Assembly: GCA_910578075.1 (NCBI GenBank)
Contig: CAJTPK010000015.1
Coordinates: 1-64,000, forward strand
Reading direction: 5' to 3'
DNA from: an uncultured Muribaculaceae bacterium
Lineage (GTDB): Bacteria > Bacteroidota > Bacteroidia > Bacteroidales > Muribaculaceae
Length of the DNA stretch: 64,000 nucleotides
Each line of letters starts with the position of its first letter. The first letter of the stretch is position 1. Shown piece by piece: positions 9,225-18,110 of the stretch. The position numbers were made by a program, and so were the translations under genes. The notes below the pieces were generated by a model that worked only from the letters and a program-made list of their open reading frames with translations, did not search any database and was not told the DNA's origin.

Positions 9225-9943
9225 GTATGCAGGACAATTCTCTTAAATAAATGCCACAGAACCCCTATTCTATAGCTTATTTTCTTAGTTAACGTAAAAC
9301 TACTCTTAGATGTTATAGAAGTAGTGTCAGAATGTCTTCTAAATAGAATTCCCTTTATTGGAATAAATTCGACATTATACTTTAGCGCACATATGGATCC
9401 AATCCATATGTCATGCCAAACCGGCAAATCGCGAGGGATCGGCAGCACTTCTTTCAAAACATCTTTTCTGAACGCCATCGCACAACCTAAGTATCCATTA
9501 CGAATCCAATTGTGGACAAAACCGGCGTGACAGTTAAACGTCTGAAAAAATGTACACTCGGTTCTAAGATTACCGTCGGTTATATATGCGTCATGCACAA
9601 CGCAGCTACTCCGTGAAAGGGCTTCAAGACAACCATCCACTTTACCGTCAAGCCATACGTCATCCTGATCGGATAAAAATATATATTCCCCTTCAGCATG
9701 CCGCAGTGCATTCTCAAAATTGCCATTGACTCCATGAGTCCCTGTATTTTCATAAATCCGGATTCTTGAATCGGCAATACTTTCCACCTCAGACAATGTG
9801 TTGTCTGTCGACCCGTCATCTGAAATTATGAGCTCATCCTGCGGTCCCAACTGACTTAGAATTGATGACACTTGCTCCGAAATATACCGTTCTCCGTTAT
9901 AACAGGCAAGACACACAGATATCCTGATTTCCCTATTGCCCAT
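9221..9943 (-). CDS. Family 2 glycosyltransferase (rhamnosyl/galactosyl-type)
   Basis: GT-A glycosyltransferase with ISVCLACYNGERYISEQ at the N-terminus, LIISDDGSTDNT as nucleotide site and FLSDQDDVWLDGK as the DXD region. The SDQDDVW motif and the later WHDIWI are typical of GT2 rhamnosyl- or galactosyltransferases of O-antigen and capsule loci. I take the start at 9943 (MGNREIRIS), overlapping the upstream stop by 11 nt; a longer start at 10009 would add 22 residues that overlap the upstream gene and are not family-like. It probably acts on the undecaprenyl-linked repeat unit in the cytoplasm. Confidence 0.88.
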   Translation of the reverse strand: MGNREIRISVCLACYNGERYISEQVSSILSQLGPQDELIISDDGSTDNTLSEVESIADSRIRIYENTGTHGVNGNFENALRHAEGEYIFLSDQDDVWLDGKVDGCLEALSRSSCVVHDAYITDGNLRTECTFFQTFNCHAGFVHNWIRNGYLGCAMAFRKDVLKEVLPIPRDLPVWHDIWIGSICALKYNVEFIPIKGILFRRHSDTTSITSKSSFTLTKKISYRIGVLWHLFKRIVLHT

Positions 9944-10940
9944 ATTTAAGACTATTATAAGTGGCTTCAAGTCGTTTGTAAATATTTTCCCACGAAAAAC
10001 GACTTGCATAAGCTGCCAGACTCCCGTCTTTCACAGACTTCCCCAAACTATTGATCATTGCATTCAATTCCGACTCCGTCGAGTAGAATCTATTCATAGG
10101 AGCTGGCGCTGCATAATCAGACACCCCTTCAATTAACGGTAGAATCAACGGCAGGTCAAGATACTGGGATTCAAGAAGAGCATTATTGGCCGTGGCAAAC
10201 ATTAGCGGTAGAAAGCAATAGTCAGCGCGTGACAATAATGAATAATATTCGTCATCACCAAGACGTCCGTAAACATAAACATTGCCAGACGCCCGACACT
10301 CGCTTTTCACATCATCTGGAGCACCGACAAGATGAAAACGGATATTGTCATTACCGGTGTGTGCCGACACAACCCTTCTGTATAGGTCATAATCCCGATA
10401 CATCTTTCCTACCGTTACTATATTGACCATCTTCTCATCCAACCGATTGCCCCGTTCATCTCTGACTTCCACATTCTTATATTTCGGACAGTCAAAGCCA
10501 TGAGGTATAAATTCCGAATCCAGGCCGTATCTTTCTTTCAATTCCTTAGCTTGACAGCGACTCAAGACAATTATCTTGTCGAAACTGCGCAACTGAGAAA
10601 TGAACGACTTCTTGAACTTACGGCGCTCCATATCCATATGGACGGTGATTACAGTGCGGTGTTTCTTTGACTTCCTATATGGCAAGAATCTTAGCATAGT
10701 GACATCTCCATATATGAGATGCACTATATCATATCTGTACCTTCTTAGCCTTGTGACAATATCCAGAAAAGCAAGCGGCATACGCACAATCCATTTCTGC
10801 AACGGGATATTGCCAAACGGCATGTCTGACAACATCAGGACATCCGAATCTCTTCCATAACCGGTTATCCAATCATACCCGCCGGCTTTGGAATGCGAAT
10901 GATCCCTGAATCCAGAAAACAATATCTTGCAATTACTCAT
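9933..10940 (-). CDS. Family 4-like glycosyltransferase (GT-B fold)
   Basis: A 335-residue protein with GT-B layout: an N-terminal acceptor half (YDIVHLIYGDVTML, TVITVHMD, DKIIVLSRCQAKEL, EFIPHGFD) and a C-terminal donor half (IVTVGKMYRDYDLYRRVV, FHLVGAPDDV, YVYGRLGDDEYYSLLSRADY). The E of FATANNALLESQYLDLP is the expected donor-binding Glu. Starts at an ATG overlapping the polymerase stop by 4 nt, inside the exopolysaccharide operon. The sugar transferred is unknown. Confidence 0.85.
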   Translation of the reverse strand: MSNCKILFSGFRDHSHSKAGGYDWITGYGRDSDVLMLSDMPFGNIPLQKWIVRMPLAFLDIVTRLRRYRYDIVHLIYGDVTMLRFLPYRKSKKHRTVITVHMDMERRKFKKSFISQLRSFDKIIVLSRCQAKELKERYGLDSEFIPHGFDCPKYKNVEVRDERGNRLDEKMVNIVTVGKMYRDYDLYRRVVSAHTGNDNIRFHLVGAPDDVKSECRASGNVYVYGRLGDDEYYSLLSRADYCFLPLMFATANNALLESQYLDLPLILPLIEGVSDYAAPAPMNRFYSTESELNAMINSLGKSVKDGSLAAYASRFSWENIYKRLEATYNSLKYGQ

Positions 10941-12088
10941 CTCCGCAAATTTTCATAGCGACGCATATCAACCATACGCGCCTCCTTGGATTTAATTCCT
11001 GTGACCTGATTATCGTATTGATATAATATATGATCTGTCACAGTAATGATCTTCAGAATAGCGAACAACAACACAAACACATTTACCATCCGTCTTATTT
11101 TTCCTCGGGCGAGACCCATCATATTTGGCACCAGGATCCAATATCCGAAAGAGAAAAGTACGGGCATGCGTTCCACAAACACCGGAACATCTGAGAATAT
11201 ATACCACAACACATAATATATATACATTGCGTTACAGAATATGAGGTTCGATTTTCGACGTTCATACAACTTCCGGTAAAACACATAAACAAGAATAAAC
11301 ATCGTTGTCCGCTCAATATATCCAAATGTGAGTCCTTCCTCAACCTCACTGCCCGCAAGATACCCTATCGCTTTCCCTACAAACGCGCTCTCCATTCCGC
11401 TTAGCTTTGAGAGCAGCCACGTGGTAGGATAAGCTTTCAAAAGGAATATAAAGTTCACAAGAACAAGGAGCACCAAGGGCACTACTCGTCCCCAGTTCTT
11501 TGTCAAGATAAAATATGCGGGAAGGTAGAAAATTGAGGATGTATGCATAGCCATTGCAAGCAACCATAAGACAAAGAACTTCCAGAATTCGCGTTTTTCA
11601 ACGTATGGTAATGACAATAGGAATATTATAATCGCCTTGACATTCCTCATCAGATTAAATTCAAGCACGAGGCCTGAAAAACACAGGAATATAATCCAAG
11701 ACCACGCAATAGACCGGCTGTATCTTCTGAAAATTATGGTGAAAGCGAATATGTCGACAATTGTATTTATGAATACCCATACGAAATAATCGCTTGTAAC
11801 TGTTTTAAATAATTGGGTCAGGAGCATATAACCTGGTTCTATCCTGGCTTCAGTATAAATGCCGCTCTCCAAAAATGACGGGACTCTATAATAAAGCCAA
11901 TAATATAGATACCAGTCAGTCTGAACAAACCCTCGCAAGCCGAAGAACAGCACAAGCACCCCCCCCATAGCAAACAACGTAACATTCCTTGTCCTTTCCC
12001 GTTTTTCATACAATGAAAAACAAAGCAGAACAAGAATCAATACTATATAAGGGATGCTATATATATAACTGTGTATCGGCTCCATCAA
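10937..12088 (-). CDS. EpsG/Wzy-type polysaccharide polymerase
   Basis: A 383-residue polytopic membrane protein with about ten hydrophobic segments (first: YIVLILVLLCFSLY). After the second segment come GLRGFVQTDWYLYY and similar residues typical of the EpsG family, in which RG.....D.. follows an early membrane helix. In Wzx/Wzy systems this protein joins flipped repeat units on the periplasmic side. It sits upstream of three glycosyltransferases with a 4-nt overlap. No TAnnTTTG promoter is evident on the minus strand just upstream, so expression may depend on read-through from wzx. As usual for Wzy proteins the call relies on topology and context. Confidence 0.82.
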   Translation of the reverse strand: MMEPIHSYIYSIPYIVLILVLLCFSLYEKRERTRNVTLFAMGGVLVLFFGLRGFVQTDWYLYYWLYYRVPSFLESGIYTEARIEPGYMLLTQLFKTVTSDYFVWVFINTIVDIFAFTIIFRRYSRSIAWSWIIFLCFSGLVLEFNLMRNVKAIIIFLLSLPYVEKREFWKFFVLWLLAMAMHTSSIFYLPAYFILTKNWGRVVPLVLLVLVNFIFLLKAYPTTWLLSKLSGMESAFVGKAIGYLAGSEVEEGLTFGYIERTTMFILVYVFYRKLYERRKSNLIFCNAMYIYYVLWYIFSDVPVFVERMPVLFSFGYWILVPNMMGLARGKIRRMVNVFVLLFAILKIITVTDHILYQYDNQVTGIKSKEARMVDMRRYENLRR

Positions 12089-12175
12089 TAAGACCTTACT
12101 CTTCCTATTCGAATCGTCGGTTCATATTCATTAACGTCTACAGATGCTTTTTAGTATACCCATCCTTTGCCTCTG

Positions 12176-12207
12176 TTTGCATACGTGTTTTATTATTCGT
12201 ATATTTG
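12176..12207 (+). promoter_or_regulatory. Bacteroidetes promoter for the GT2-acyltransferase gene
   Basis: TTTG at 12176-12179, a 20-nt spacer and TATATTTG at 12200-12207 give a near-ideal -33/-7 pair. It ends 14 nt before the ATG at 12222, which decides that start over an upstream in-frame ATG at 12144. Confidence 0.8.
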
Positions 12208-12221
12208 CGCAAAATAACCAT

Positions 12222-13499
12222 ATGCAGAAAAAAATATCCGTCATAACCGTTTGTTTCAATGCTCAGGATTCAATTGAGTCCACCATCAAGTCGGTTCTGG
12301 AACAGACTTATTCCAACATTGAATATATTGTCATTGACGGAATGTCAACCGACAACACCCATCATGTAATTGGAAAGTATACAGACAGAATCTCCGTGTA
12401 TGTCCATGAGAAGGATAATGGCGTATACGACGCGATGAACAAGGGAGTTGGCATAGCTTCCGGAGACTATATTATAATGATGAACTCCGGTGACACGTTT
12501 GTCAGCCGCGACACTGTAGAGAAAGCGGTCGCTTCCATGGACAGCAATGACGTGGACGTATATTTCGGTGACAGCATTGTCATAGACAAAGAAGGCTGCG
12601 AATACTACCTGGCTGCAGGCAACGATGTTTCCATGCTCGCAAGATTCCCCATATATCGGCATGGAGCATCTTTTGTAAAAAACATCACCCACAAGAAATT
12701 CCTTTTTGACTTATCAAAATCAAAAGAGCTGGGATATTCCCTTGACTTCAACCAGATCTACACAATGTTCTCAGCAGGATGCTCTTTCAAGAGAATAAAC
12801 CTGCCGATATTAAAATATCCCCAGGAGGGAATCTCTGACAACCCTGTGCAATCTCTGAAATACGTCTTCAAGATCACTCATCAGAATGGAGCTACGCTAC
12901 TAAAGAAAATAAGACACCGTTTAAGTGTGATACGTACCACCCTGATGACAAAAAAGAGTTTCATCTCATTCGTCAGATGGGGATACAGTTTCCTGTTATT
13001 TTTAATGAACGGACCTATTGGCAATTTTCCTTGCCATAGCCTGCGGTCAGCAATGATCAGATTCCTCGGTGCAAGAATAGGCAAAGGATCCGTCATCAAC
13101 ATGAAACAATACTTTTACCATCCGAAAGCTTTGTCTATAGGGGAATATACACATATTAACCGGGGCTGCATACTTGACTCAAGAGGATCCATCACAATAG
13201 GAAACAGCGTATCGATATCATACAATGTAACTGTTTTAACCGGAGGTCACGATGCTTTCTCACCCGTATTTGCAGGCAAATTCTATCCGGTAATAATCAA
13301 TGACTACGCCTGGATTGGAGCAGGCGCTACAATTTTACAAGGCGTGTCGATTGGGGAAGGCGCTGTGGTCGCTGCCGGAGCTGTTGTGACTTCAGATGTC
13401 GAACCTTATACAATCGTAGGGGGTATCCCTGCCAGAAAAATTGGGGAAAGACCCCGAAACTTGAATTATAAATGCGAATGGGTACTTCCGTTCGCATAA
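12222..13499 (+). CDS. GT2 glycosyltransferase fused to a left-handed beta-helix acyltransferase
   Basis: A 425-residue two-domain protein. Residues 1 to about 225 form a GT2 glycosyltransferase (KKISVITVCFNAQDSIEST, VIDGMSTDNT, EKDNGVYDAMNKG, MMNSGDTF). After a hydrophobic linker (SFLLFLMNGPIGNF) the last ~150 residues are hexapeptide repeats of a WcaF/LacA-type O-acetyltransferase (IGKGSVI, SITIGNSVSISYNVTVLTGG with H next, WIGAGATILQGVSIGEGA, VGGIPARKIG). One protein may thus both add and acetylate a sugar of the exopolysaccharide. It is the only plus-strand gene inside the minus-strand locus and has its own promoter. The first ~26 residues of the longer frame are rejected because the promoter lies within them. 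Confidence 0.9.
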   Translation: MQKKISVITVCFNAQDSIESTIKSVLEQTYSNIEYIVIDGMSTDNTHHVIGKYTDRISVYVHEKDNGVYDAMNKGVGIASGDYIIMMNSGDTFVSRDTVEKAVASMDSNDVDVYFGDSIVIDKEGCEYYLAAGNDVSMLARFPIYRHGASFVKNITHKKFLFDLSKSKELGYSLDFNQIYTMFSAGCSFKRINLPILKYPQEGISDNPVQSLKYVFKITHQNGATLLKKIRHRLSVIRTTLMTKKSFISFVRWGYSFLLFLMNGPIGNFPCHSLRSAMIRFLGARIGKGSVINMKQYFYHPKALSIGEYTHINRGCILDSRGSITIGNSVSISYNVTVLTGGHDAFSPVFAGKFYPVIINDYAWIGAGATILQGVSIGEGAVVAAGAVVTSDVEPYTIVGGIPARKIGERPRNLNYKCEWVLPFA

Positions 13500-13518
13500 A
13501 CATCATAAAATGGCAACT

Positions 13519-13550
13519 AAGGCCGCTATTTTTTTATGAAACGGGGCCTA
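13519..13550. repeat. 32-bp direct repeat B, right end of the polysaccharide cassette
   Basis: Ungapped partner of the repeat at 8349-8380 with a common TTTTTATGAAACGG core. It spans the junction between the GT2-acyltransferase and wzx, which converge here. AGGCC at its left can pair with GGCCT at its right around a T-run, so it may also be a bidirectional terminator. Confidence 0.5.
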
Positions 13551-14894
13551 AGAGTTCCAAATACCATGAGCCTCCCCTCTTACCAGCTTATTTATCTGAA
13601 TTCTCAATAGTAAGCCCTGGACAAGATACACAATGCACGGCAACAGAAGCATACCCGGTATACCATAGCCTGCGCACAAATATCCCATTACCGGATAGGA
13701 AAATAATGCGAAAAGGATGTAGATTATCAATTGCAACTTGACTTTCCCGATTCCATTCACCATATACATGTAGACATTGGCCATTGACAATAATATAATA
13801 TAGATGGCCATGGAAATATTAACCCCCAATGATACGGTTACCGAGTCTCCTATCCATATTTTGTAAAATACACCCGACACGCCACACATGAGCAAGACTA
13901 TCAGAGGAATCAGCAATGAAATCTTCTCCAATTTATTCTTGATTGAACGCATCCATGACAGATCTTGATGCGAATATGCATTGGTAAAAGCAGACCACAC
14001 GGGATTGAGCACTAATACCAGAATCATATAGGCAATATTATAATATTTATAAGCTATATTATATTCTGTCACAGACTCCGGACCAAGTTCCCGCGATATT
14101 ATCACATTCATGATCTGGAAAATAAAAAGCATGGACGTTGTAATGATAAAAAACTTATAGCCCATCCCCAATATATCCTTTATATAGCGGAAACGCACAT
14201 AATGGATAGTTGGTGTATATTCATGGTATTTTTCAAAAAACAACATGATGGAGAATAGCAACAGAACACCGACCGGAACACCTGAGACAACCCACACAAG
14301 AGAAAGAATAGAGCCATCATGTGATTTCCGCAATAATAGCCATAAGACAAGAAGACCGACAGCCTGACCTATCACATTGATAAGGCCTGTGTACATCACT
14401 TTCTGATCTGCAGCAAGCATGGCAGTGGTAACCTGCATTACAAGCTGAAGACTGAAAAACAACACCATAAGGATAAATACCTTTCCCAATTCCTCTTTAT
14501 ACGAGGAGGGGATATTTAACACAGCTGTCCAGTCAATCCATTTTCCTCCTACGATAACAGCAATGACAATCAAAAAGCAGATCACACCAAGACTGGCAAA
14601 CGCATTCGACACATAAACCCTGCCAAGACTATGCTTCCCCTTTGCTATCGCATCTCCGAATTTGTTTCTGAAACCCAATGTCAAGCCCGCGTCAAAAAAG
14701 ACAATCCATGAAATCAACGAACTCAACGTCAGCCAGATACCATACTGCGTTGGATTAACATAATTTATTGTCATCGGGACTATAAGCAATGAAAGCAACA
14801 TGCTTATCCCCTTCAACAATATTGAACCGATGATATCCCGACCCATTCTTCGGGTTCTTGTATCTCCCTTGAAAAAGCCTGCTATTTTCATCAA
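13548..14894 (-). CDS. Wzx-type polysaccharide flippase (MOP superfamily)
   Basis: A 448-residue polytopic protein with about 12-14 hydrophobic segments. The N-terminus (IIGSILLKGISMLLSLLIVP, then YVNPTQYGIWLTLSSLISW) is characteristic of PST/RfbX flippases. It would move the undecaprenyl-PP repeat unit to the periplasmic face. Its start overlaps the phosphatase stop by 4 nt (ATGA), with an alternative ATG one codon later. It ends in the junction repeat at 13519-13550. Confidence 0.88.
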   Translation of the reverse strand: MMKIAGFFKGDTRTRRMGRDIIGSILLKGISMLLSLLIVPMTINYVNPTQYGIWLTLSSLISWIVFFDAGLTLGFRNKFGDAIAKGKHSLGRVYVSNAFASLGVICFLIVIAVIVGGKWIDWTAVLNIPSSYKEELGKVFILMVLFFSLQLVMQVTTAMLAADQKVMYTGLINVIGQAVGLLVLWLLLRKSHDGSILSLVWVVSGVPVGVLLLFSIMLFFEKYHEYTPTIHYVRFRYIKDILGMGYKFFIITTSMLFIFQIMNVIISRELGPESVTEYNIAYKYYNIAYMILVLVLNPVWSAFTNAYSHQDLSWMRSIKNKLEKISLLIPLIVLLMCGVSGVFYKIWIGDSVTVSLGVNISMAIYIILLSMANVYMYMVNGIGKVKLQLIIYILFALFSYPVMGYLCAGYGIPGMLLLPCIVYLVQGLLLRIQINKLVRGEAHGIWNS

Positions 14895-15616
14895 TTGATC
14901 CGCGGGTTACGCGCCACCTCCACCAGCTGCTCGAGGGAAACGGATTTCTTGGGACGTTGAGCCACACAATGCTCGAAAAATGACAGACGGTGCACATCGC
15001 TGCCGCATACATCTATCATACCCTCTTTCAATAACCATTCGCATTTCTTACGCGCGGTTTCTCCATAGCCCCCTACAAGCGACATATAATTGGTCTGGAA
15101 CAGCAATCCGCGGTCTTTCCATTTGTAATAATCCGCCTCCTCCATGTAGCGGTATCGCTCCGGATGAGCAAGAACGAGATTATATCCCAAGCCCATCGCT
15201 CCCTCTATCATCTCCTCCATGCCATATGGAGGATTCATATAACTGGTCTCCACGAGCAGATGAGTCCCTTCATCGCCTATAGGCAGGAACTCGTTTTTCT
15301 CCAGACGCTCCTCAAAAAGGGAGTCAAGCATATTCTCCGAAGCCAGACGGATATCAATTCCACCCGTATACGCCTCCTTAAGCTCGGAGAAGCGCTCACG
15401 CAGCTTTTCGGGAGTGTTGGGATAATCCTCCATCACATGCGGAGTAAGCCATATCTTACGGATTCCGGCTTCCTCATATCGTTTGAGGACAGCAAGAGAA
15501 TCCTCCATATTCTTTATTCCGTCATCTACTCCGGGTAGAATATGGGAATGCCAGTCGGTGAAACCGGCCAGCATTCCTGAATCTATCAATCTGTCTGTTT
15601 TCTTAAATAGCCACAT
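14891..15616 (-). CDS. CpsB/CapC-type tyrosine phosphatase (PHP fold)
   Basis: A 241-residue PHP-family metallophosphatase. The signature DWHSHILPGVDDG lies at residues 21-33; further metal ligands are in WLTPHVMEDYPN, LVLAHPERYRY and VCGSDVHR. Such enzymes dephosphorylate the tyrosine tail of Wzc-type kinases. It lies directly downstream of the wzc-like gene (27 nt) and overlaps wzx by 4 nt, fitting a kinase-phosphatase pair that controls chain length and export. Confidence 0.93.
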   Translation of the reverse strand: MWLFKKTDRLIDSGMLAGFTDWHSHILPGVDDGIKNMEDSLAVLKRYEEAGIRKIWLTPHVMEDYPNTPEKLRERFSELKEAYTGGIDIRLASENMLDSLFEERLEKNEFLPIGDEGTHLLVETSYMNPPYGMEEMIEGAMGLGYNLVLAHPERYRYMEEADYYKWKDRGLLFQTNYMSLVGGYGETARKKCEWLLKEGMIDVCGSDVHRLSFFEHCVAQRPKKSVSLEQLVEVARNPRIN

Positions 15617-15643
15617 GTCGACTTAATAACACAAATCTCAGAA

Positions 15644-18070
15644 TCAATGTTCATCGGAGTAATATCCGTAAACACCATATGCCTTCGATTTGTTGTGGGT
15701 ATCTGTTCCGTTAAGCACGATGCACATCTGCTTGAAGCGCTTGTTGCGGTAGATGGCATCGATATCGGCAACCATCTTGCGGTCAAGCAGACCGGCACGT
15801 ACAACGAAAATAGTGCGGTCTACATATCTCTCCACAATCTGAGTGTCTACAACGATATCCGTCGGAGGACAATCGATGAAGATATAATCATAATCTTCGC
15901 TGGCCTCTTTTATAAACTCTCCGATACGACCGTTGTCGAGAAGCTCCGCAGGGTTCGGCGGACGATGGCCGATAGGCATGACAAACATGCCGTCATGGCT
16001 TGTAACCGGAACTACCAGCTGACGCCAGTTGTTGGTATTGCCGGTCAGATAGCTGCTGATACCTTTCGACGGCATATTCACGAACTGCGAGACAGAACCA
16101 TGGCGCAAGTCTCCATCCACCACCAGCACCTTCTTTCCCTTCAATGCGAAAGAGGATGCGAGGTTGAATGATATGAAAGATTTTCCGGAGCCGGGATTGA
16201 ATGATGTCACCATTATGACGTTACATGCCTTCTGATCGCGGATCATGAAATCAAGATTACTGCGCACAATGCGGAATGACTCGCTCACCACATCACGGCT
16301 GCCATCCTTGACGGCCACCAGCACTTTCTCAAGTTCTCTCGAATTTTTCTTCTTCGGGAATACCTTGCGCACAACATCCATCATCGATTTCTTACCGACA
16401 AACGGTATCTCACCGACAAACGGAACTGACATCTTGTCAAGATCCTTGCGGTTGCGAACCTTCGTATTCGTAGCCTCAGAAATATAGAGAGCCACTCCGG
16501 GCACACACAATCCAAGAAGGAAGCATACCATGAGAATCATGCTCTTCTTTGGAGCCACAGGAAGCAGCGATCCGGTAGGAGGCGTGATGATACGGGTGTT
16601 GTAAGCTGTAAAAGTCTGCGTAAGCTCATTCTCCTCGCGTTTCTGGAGAAGATAGAGATAAAGCGACTCTTTAACCTTCTGCTGACGCTCGACACTCAAC
16701 AGATATTTCGCCTGTGTCGGACCGGAGGCAAGCTGACCTTCGGCTGTTCCCTTCGCGCCCTGCATATTGCGCAATGTGGTATTGAGCGATACAATCTGAG
16801 CGTTTATGGCATTCACGATAGCCTCACGCAATCCCTTTATCTGTGCATCATAATCAACCACCAGAGGGTTTGAGTCTGAAGAGCTTGCGGCAAGCGTGTT
16901 GCGGTTGAGAAGCAGATTGTTATAATTGCTTATCTGGGTCTCAAGTGTATTAGAACCGATTCCGGTGTTCACAGGAATCACATTCTTCGCATTAGACGGA
17001 TTATTGAGATAATCGCGAAGATAAATCGACATTGCCATCTGGTTTGTCACCTCAAGCATCTTGTTAGACATATCCGTCGATTGCTTCATCTGGATTTTTG
17101 CAGCCTCCTCAAGATCCGGAACCCTGTTCTCCGATTTGAATTTGAAGATGTCATTGTCAACATCACCAAGCTCACTTTCAATCAGACGAAGACGATCGTC
17201 TATGAAGTTGGATGTAGCGACTGCAATCTTGTTCTTGTCATGAACCCAGTTCTCATTGTATACCTCCACGATGGCATTCAGCACATCTACCGCGCGTTGT
17301 GCCGATACATCTTTCATGCTCAGGTCAATCACATCGGCATCTTTATCGGCAAGATCACCCTTCACAAGAGCGCTATATGTCTCCACGCTGTTCTGCATAC
17401 CGGTGCGCTCCACCATGATCTCCTTAACTTTCTTGGCCTTTTTGCCCTTGGCGGGTATATATTTTCCGTTTGGGCTGATGACAACCTTACCGACCGGAGT
17501 CTGCACAGGATTGAAACCGGGCTTCACTGTAAGCTCTTTCTCTATTTCCTCTTTCCCATCGGGTGTGGCGAGGTAGAAATCACTCAGCTTCACACCGCCG
17601 TCATCTAAAAGTTCGGCAGTAAAACCGGCGCCCTGCTGTTCCTCCAGGTCAAGAAACTTCACAGTCAGAGGCAATGTGGTGCCATAGAGCGTAGTCTTAT
17701 GGAATCTTCCCGGAGCATTGTAGTTCACATCGAGTCCAAGACGCTGTATCACCTCATACATCACTGCCGGAGAAGTCAATGATATCAGCTCGTTATTCAC
17801 ATTCGTGTTTGACGCCACAAGACCCATTGACGAAAAGGCATTGCTTATGTCAGACACTCCGCCGCCGCCATCCTGATCCTGAATCAACACAGCCATGCTG
17901 CGGGAATACACAGGCTGCTGACGAAGGATATAGAAAACGCCTATGCAGCAGAAAATCACCACCGAGGCGAAAAACCACTGCCACTTGGCGAGACATTGCG
18001 TAAGAAAGTCTTTCAATGAGAACACTTCCTCCTCTTCGGAGACTTGTGTCCTGATTATATTTTCTTCCAT
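15644..18070 (-). CDS. Wzc-like polysaccharide co-polymerase / tyrosine autokinase
   Basis: About 808 residues. An N-terminal Wzz domain follows a first membrane helix (WQWFFASVVIFCCIGVFYIL). A long periplasmic coiled region leads to a second membrane segment after PPTGSLLPVAPKKSMILMVC. The cytoplasmic BY-kinase domain has Walker A NPGSGKSF (Lys about residue 630), Walker A' VLVVDGDLR and Walker B FIDCPP. The C-terminus has a tyrosine cluster (AYGVYGYYSDEH), the autophosphorylation tail. It controls polymer length and export together with the Wza-like protein encoded 40 nt upstream. A longer start at 18130 would overlap that gene by 20 nt; MEENIIRTQ at 18070 is preferred but not certain. Confidence 0.92.
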   Translation of the reverse strand: MEENIIRTQVSEEEEVFSLKDFLTQCLAKWQWFFASVVIFCCIGVFYILRQQPVYSRSMAVLIQDQDGGGGVSDISNAFSSMGLVASNTNVNNELISLTSPAVMYEVIQRLGLDVNYNAPGRFHKTTLYGTTLPLTVKFLDLEEQQGAGFTAELLDDGGVKLSDFYLATPDGKEEIEKELTVKPGFNPVQTPVGKVVISPNGKYIPAKGKKAKKVKEIMVERTGMQNSVETYSALVKGDLADKDADVIDLSMKDVSAQRAVDVLNAIVEVYNENWVHDKNKIAVATSNFIDDRLRLIESELGDVDNDIFKFKSENRVPDLEEAAKIQMKQSTDMSNKMLEVTNQMAMSIYLRDYLNNPSNAKNVIPVNTGIGSNTLETQISNYNNLLLNRNTLAASSSDSNPLVVDYDAQIKGLREAIVNAINAQIVSLNTTLRNMQGAKGTAEGQLASGPTQAKYLLSVERQQKVKESLYLYLLQKREENELTQTFTAYNTRIITPPTGSLLPVAPKKSMILMVCFLLGLCVPGVALYISEATNTKVRNRKDLDKMSVPFVGEIPFVGKKSMMDVVRKVFPKKKNSRELEKVLVAVKDGSRDVVSESFRIVRSNLDFMIRDQKACNVIMVTSFNPGSGKSFISFNLASSFALKGKKVLVVDGDLRHGSVSQFVNMPSKGISSYLTGNTNNWRQLVVPVTSHDGMFVMPIGHRPPNPAELLDNGRIGEFIKEASEDYDYIFIDCPPTDIVVDTQIVERYVDRTIFVVRAGLLDRKMVADIDAIYRNKRFKQMCIVLNGTDTHNKSKAYGVYGYYSDEH

Positions 18071-18110
18071 TTGTGTTTCTGTTTTGCTTATGCTTGAAAG
18101 ATTATGCGCA

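Noticed and set aside
12144..12221. N-terminal extension of the GT2-acyltransferase
   Set aside because: The promoter (12176-12207) lies inside it and family similarity begins at MQKKISVIT.
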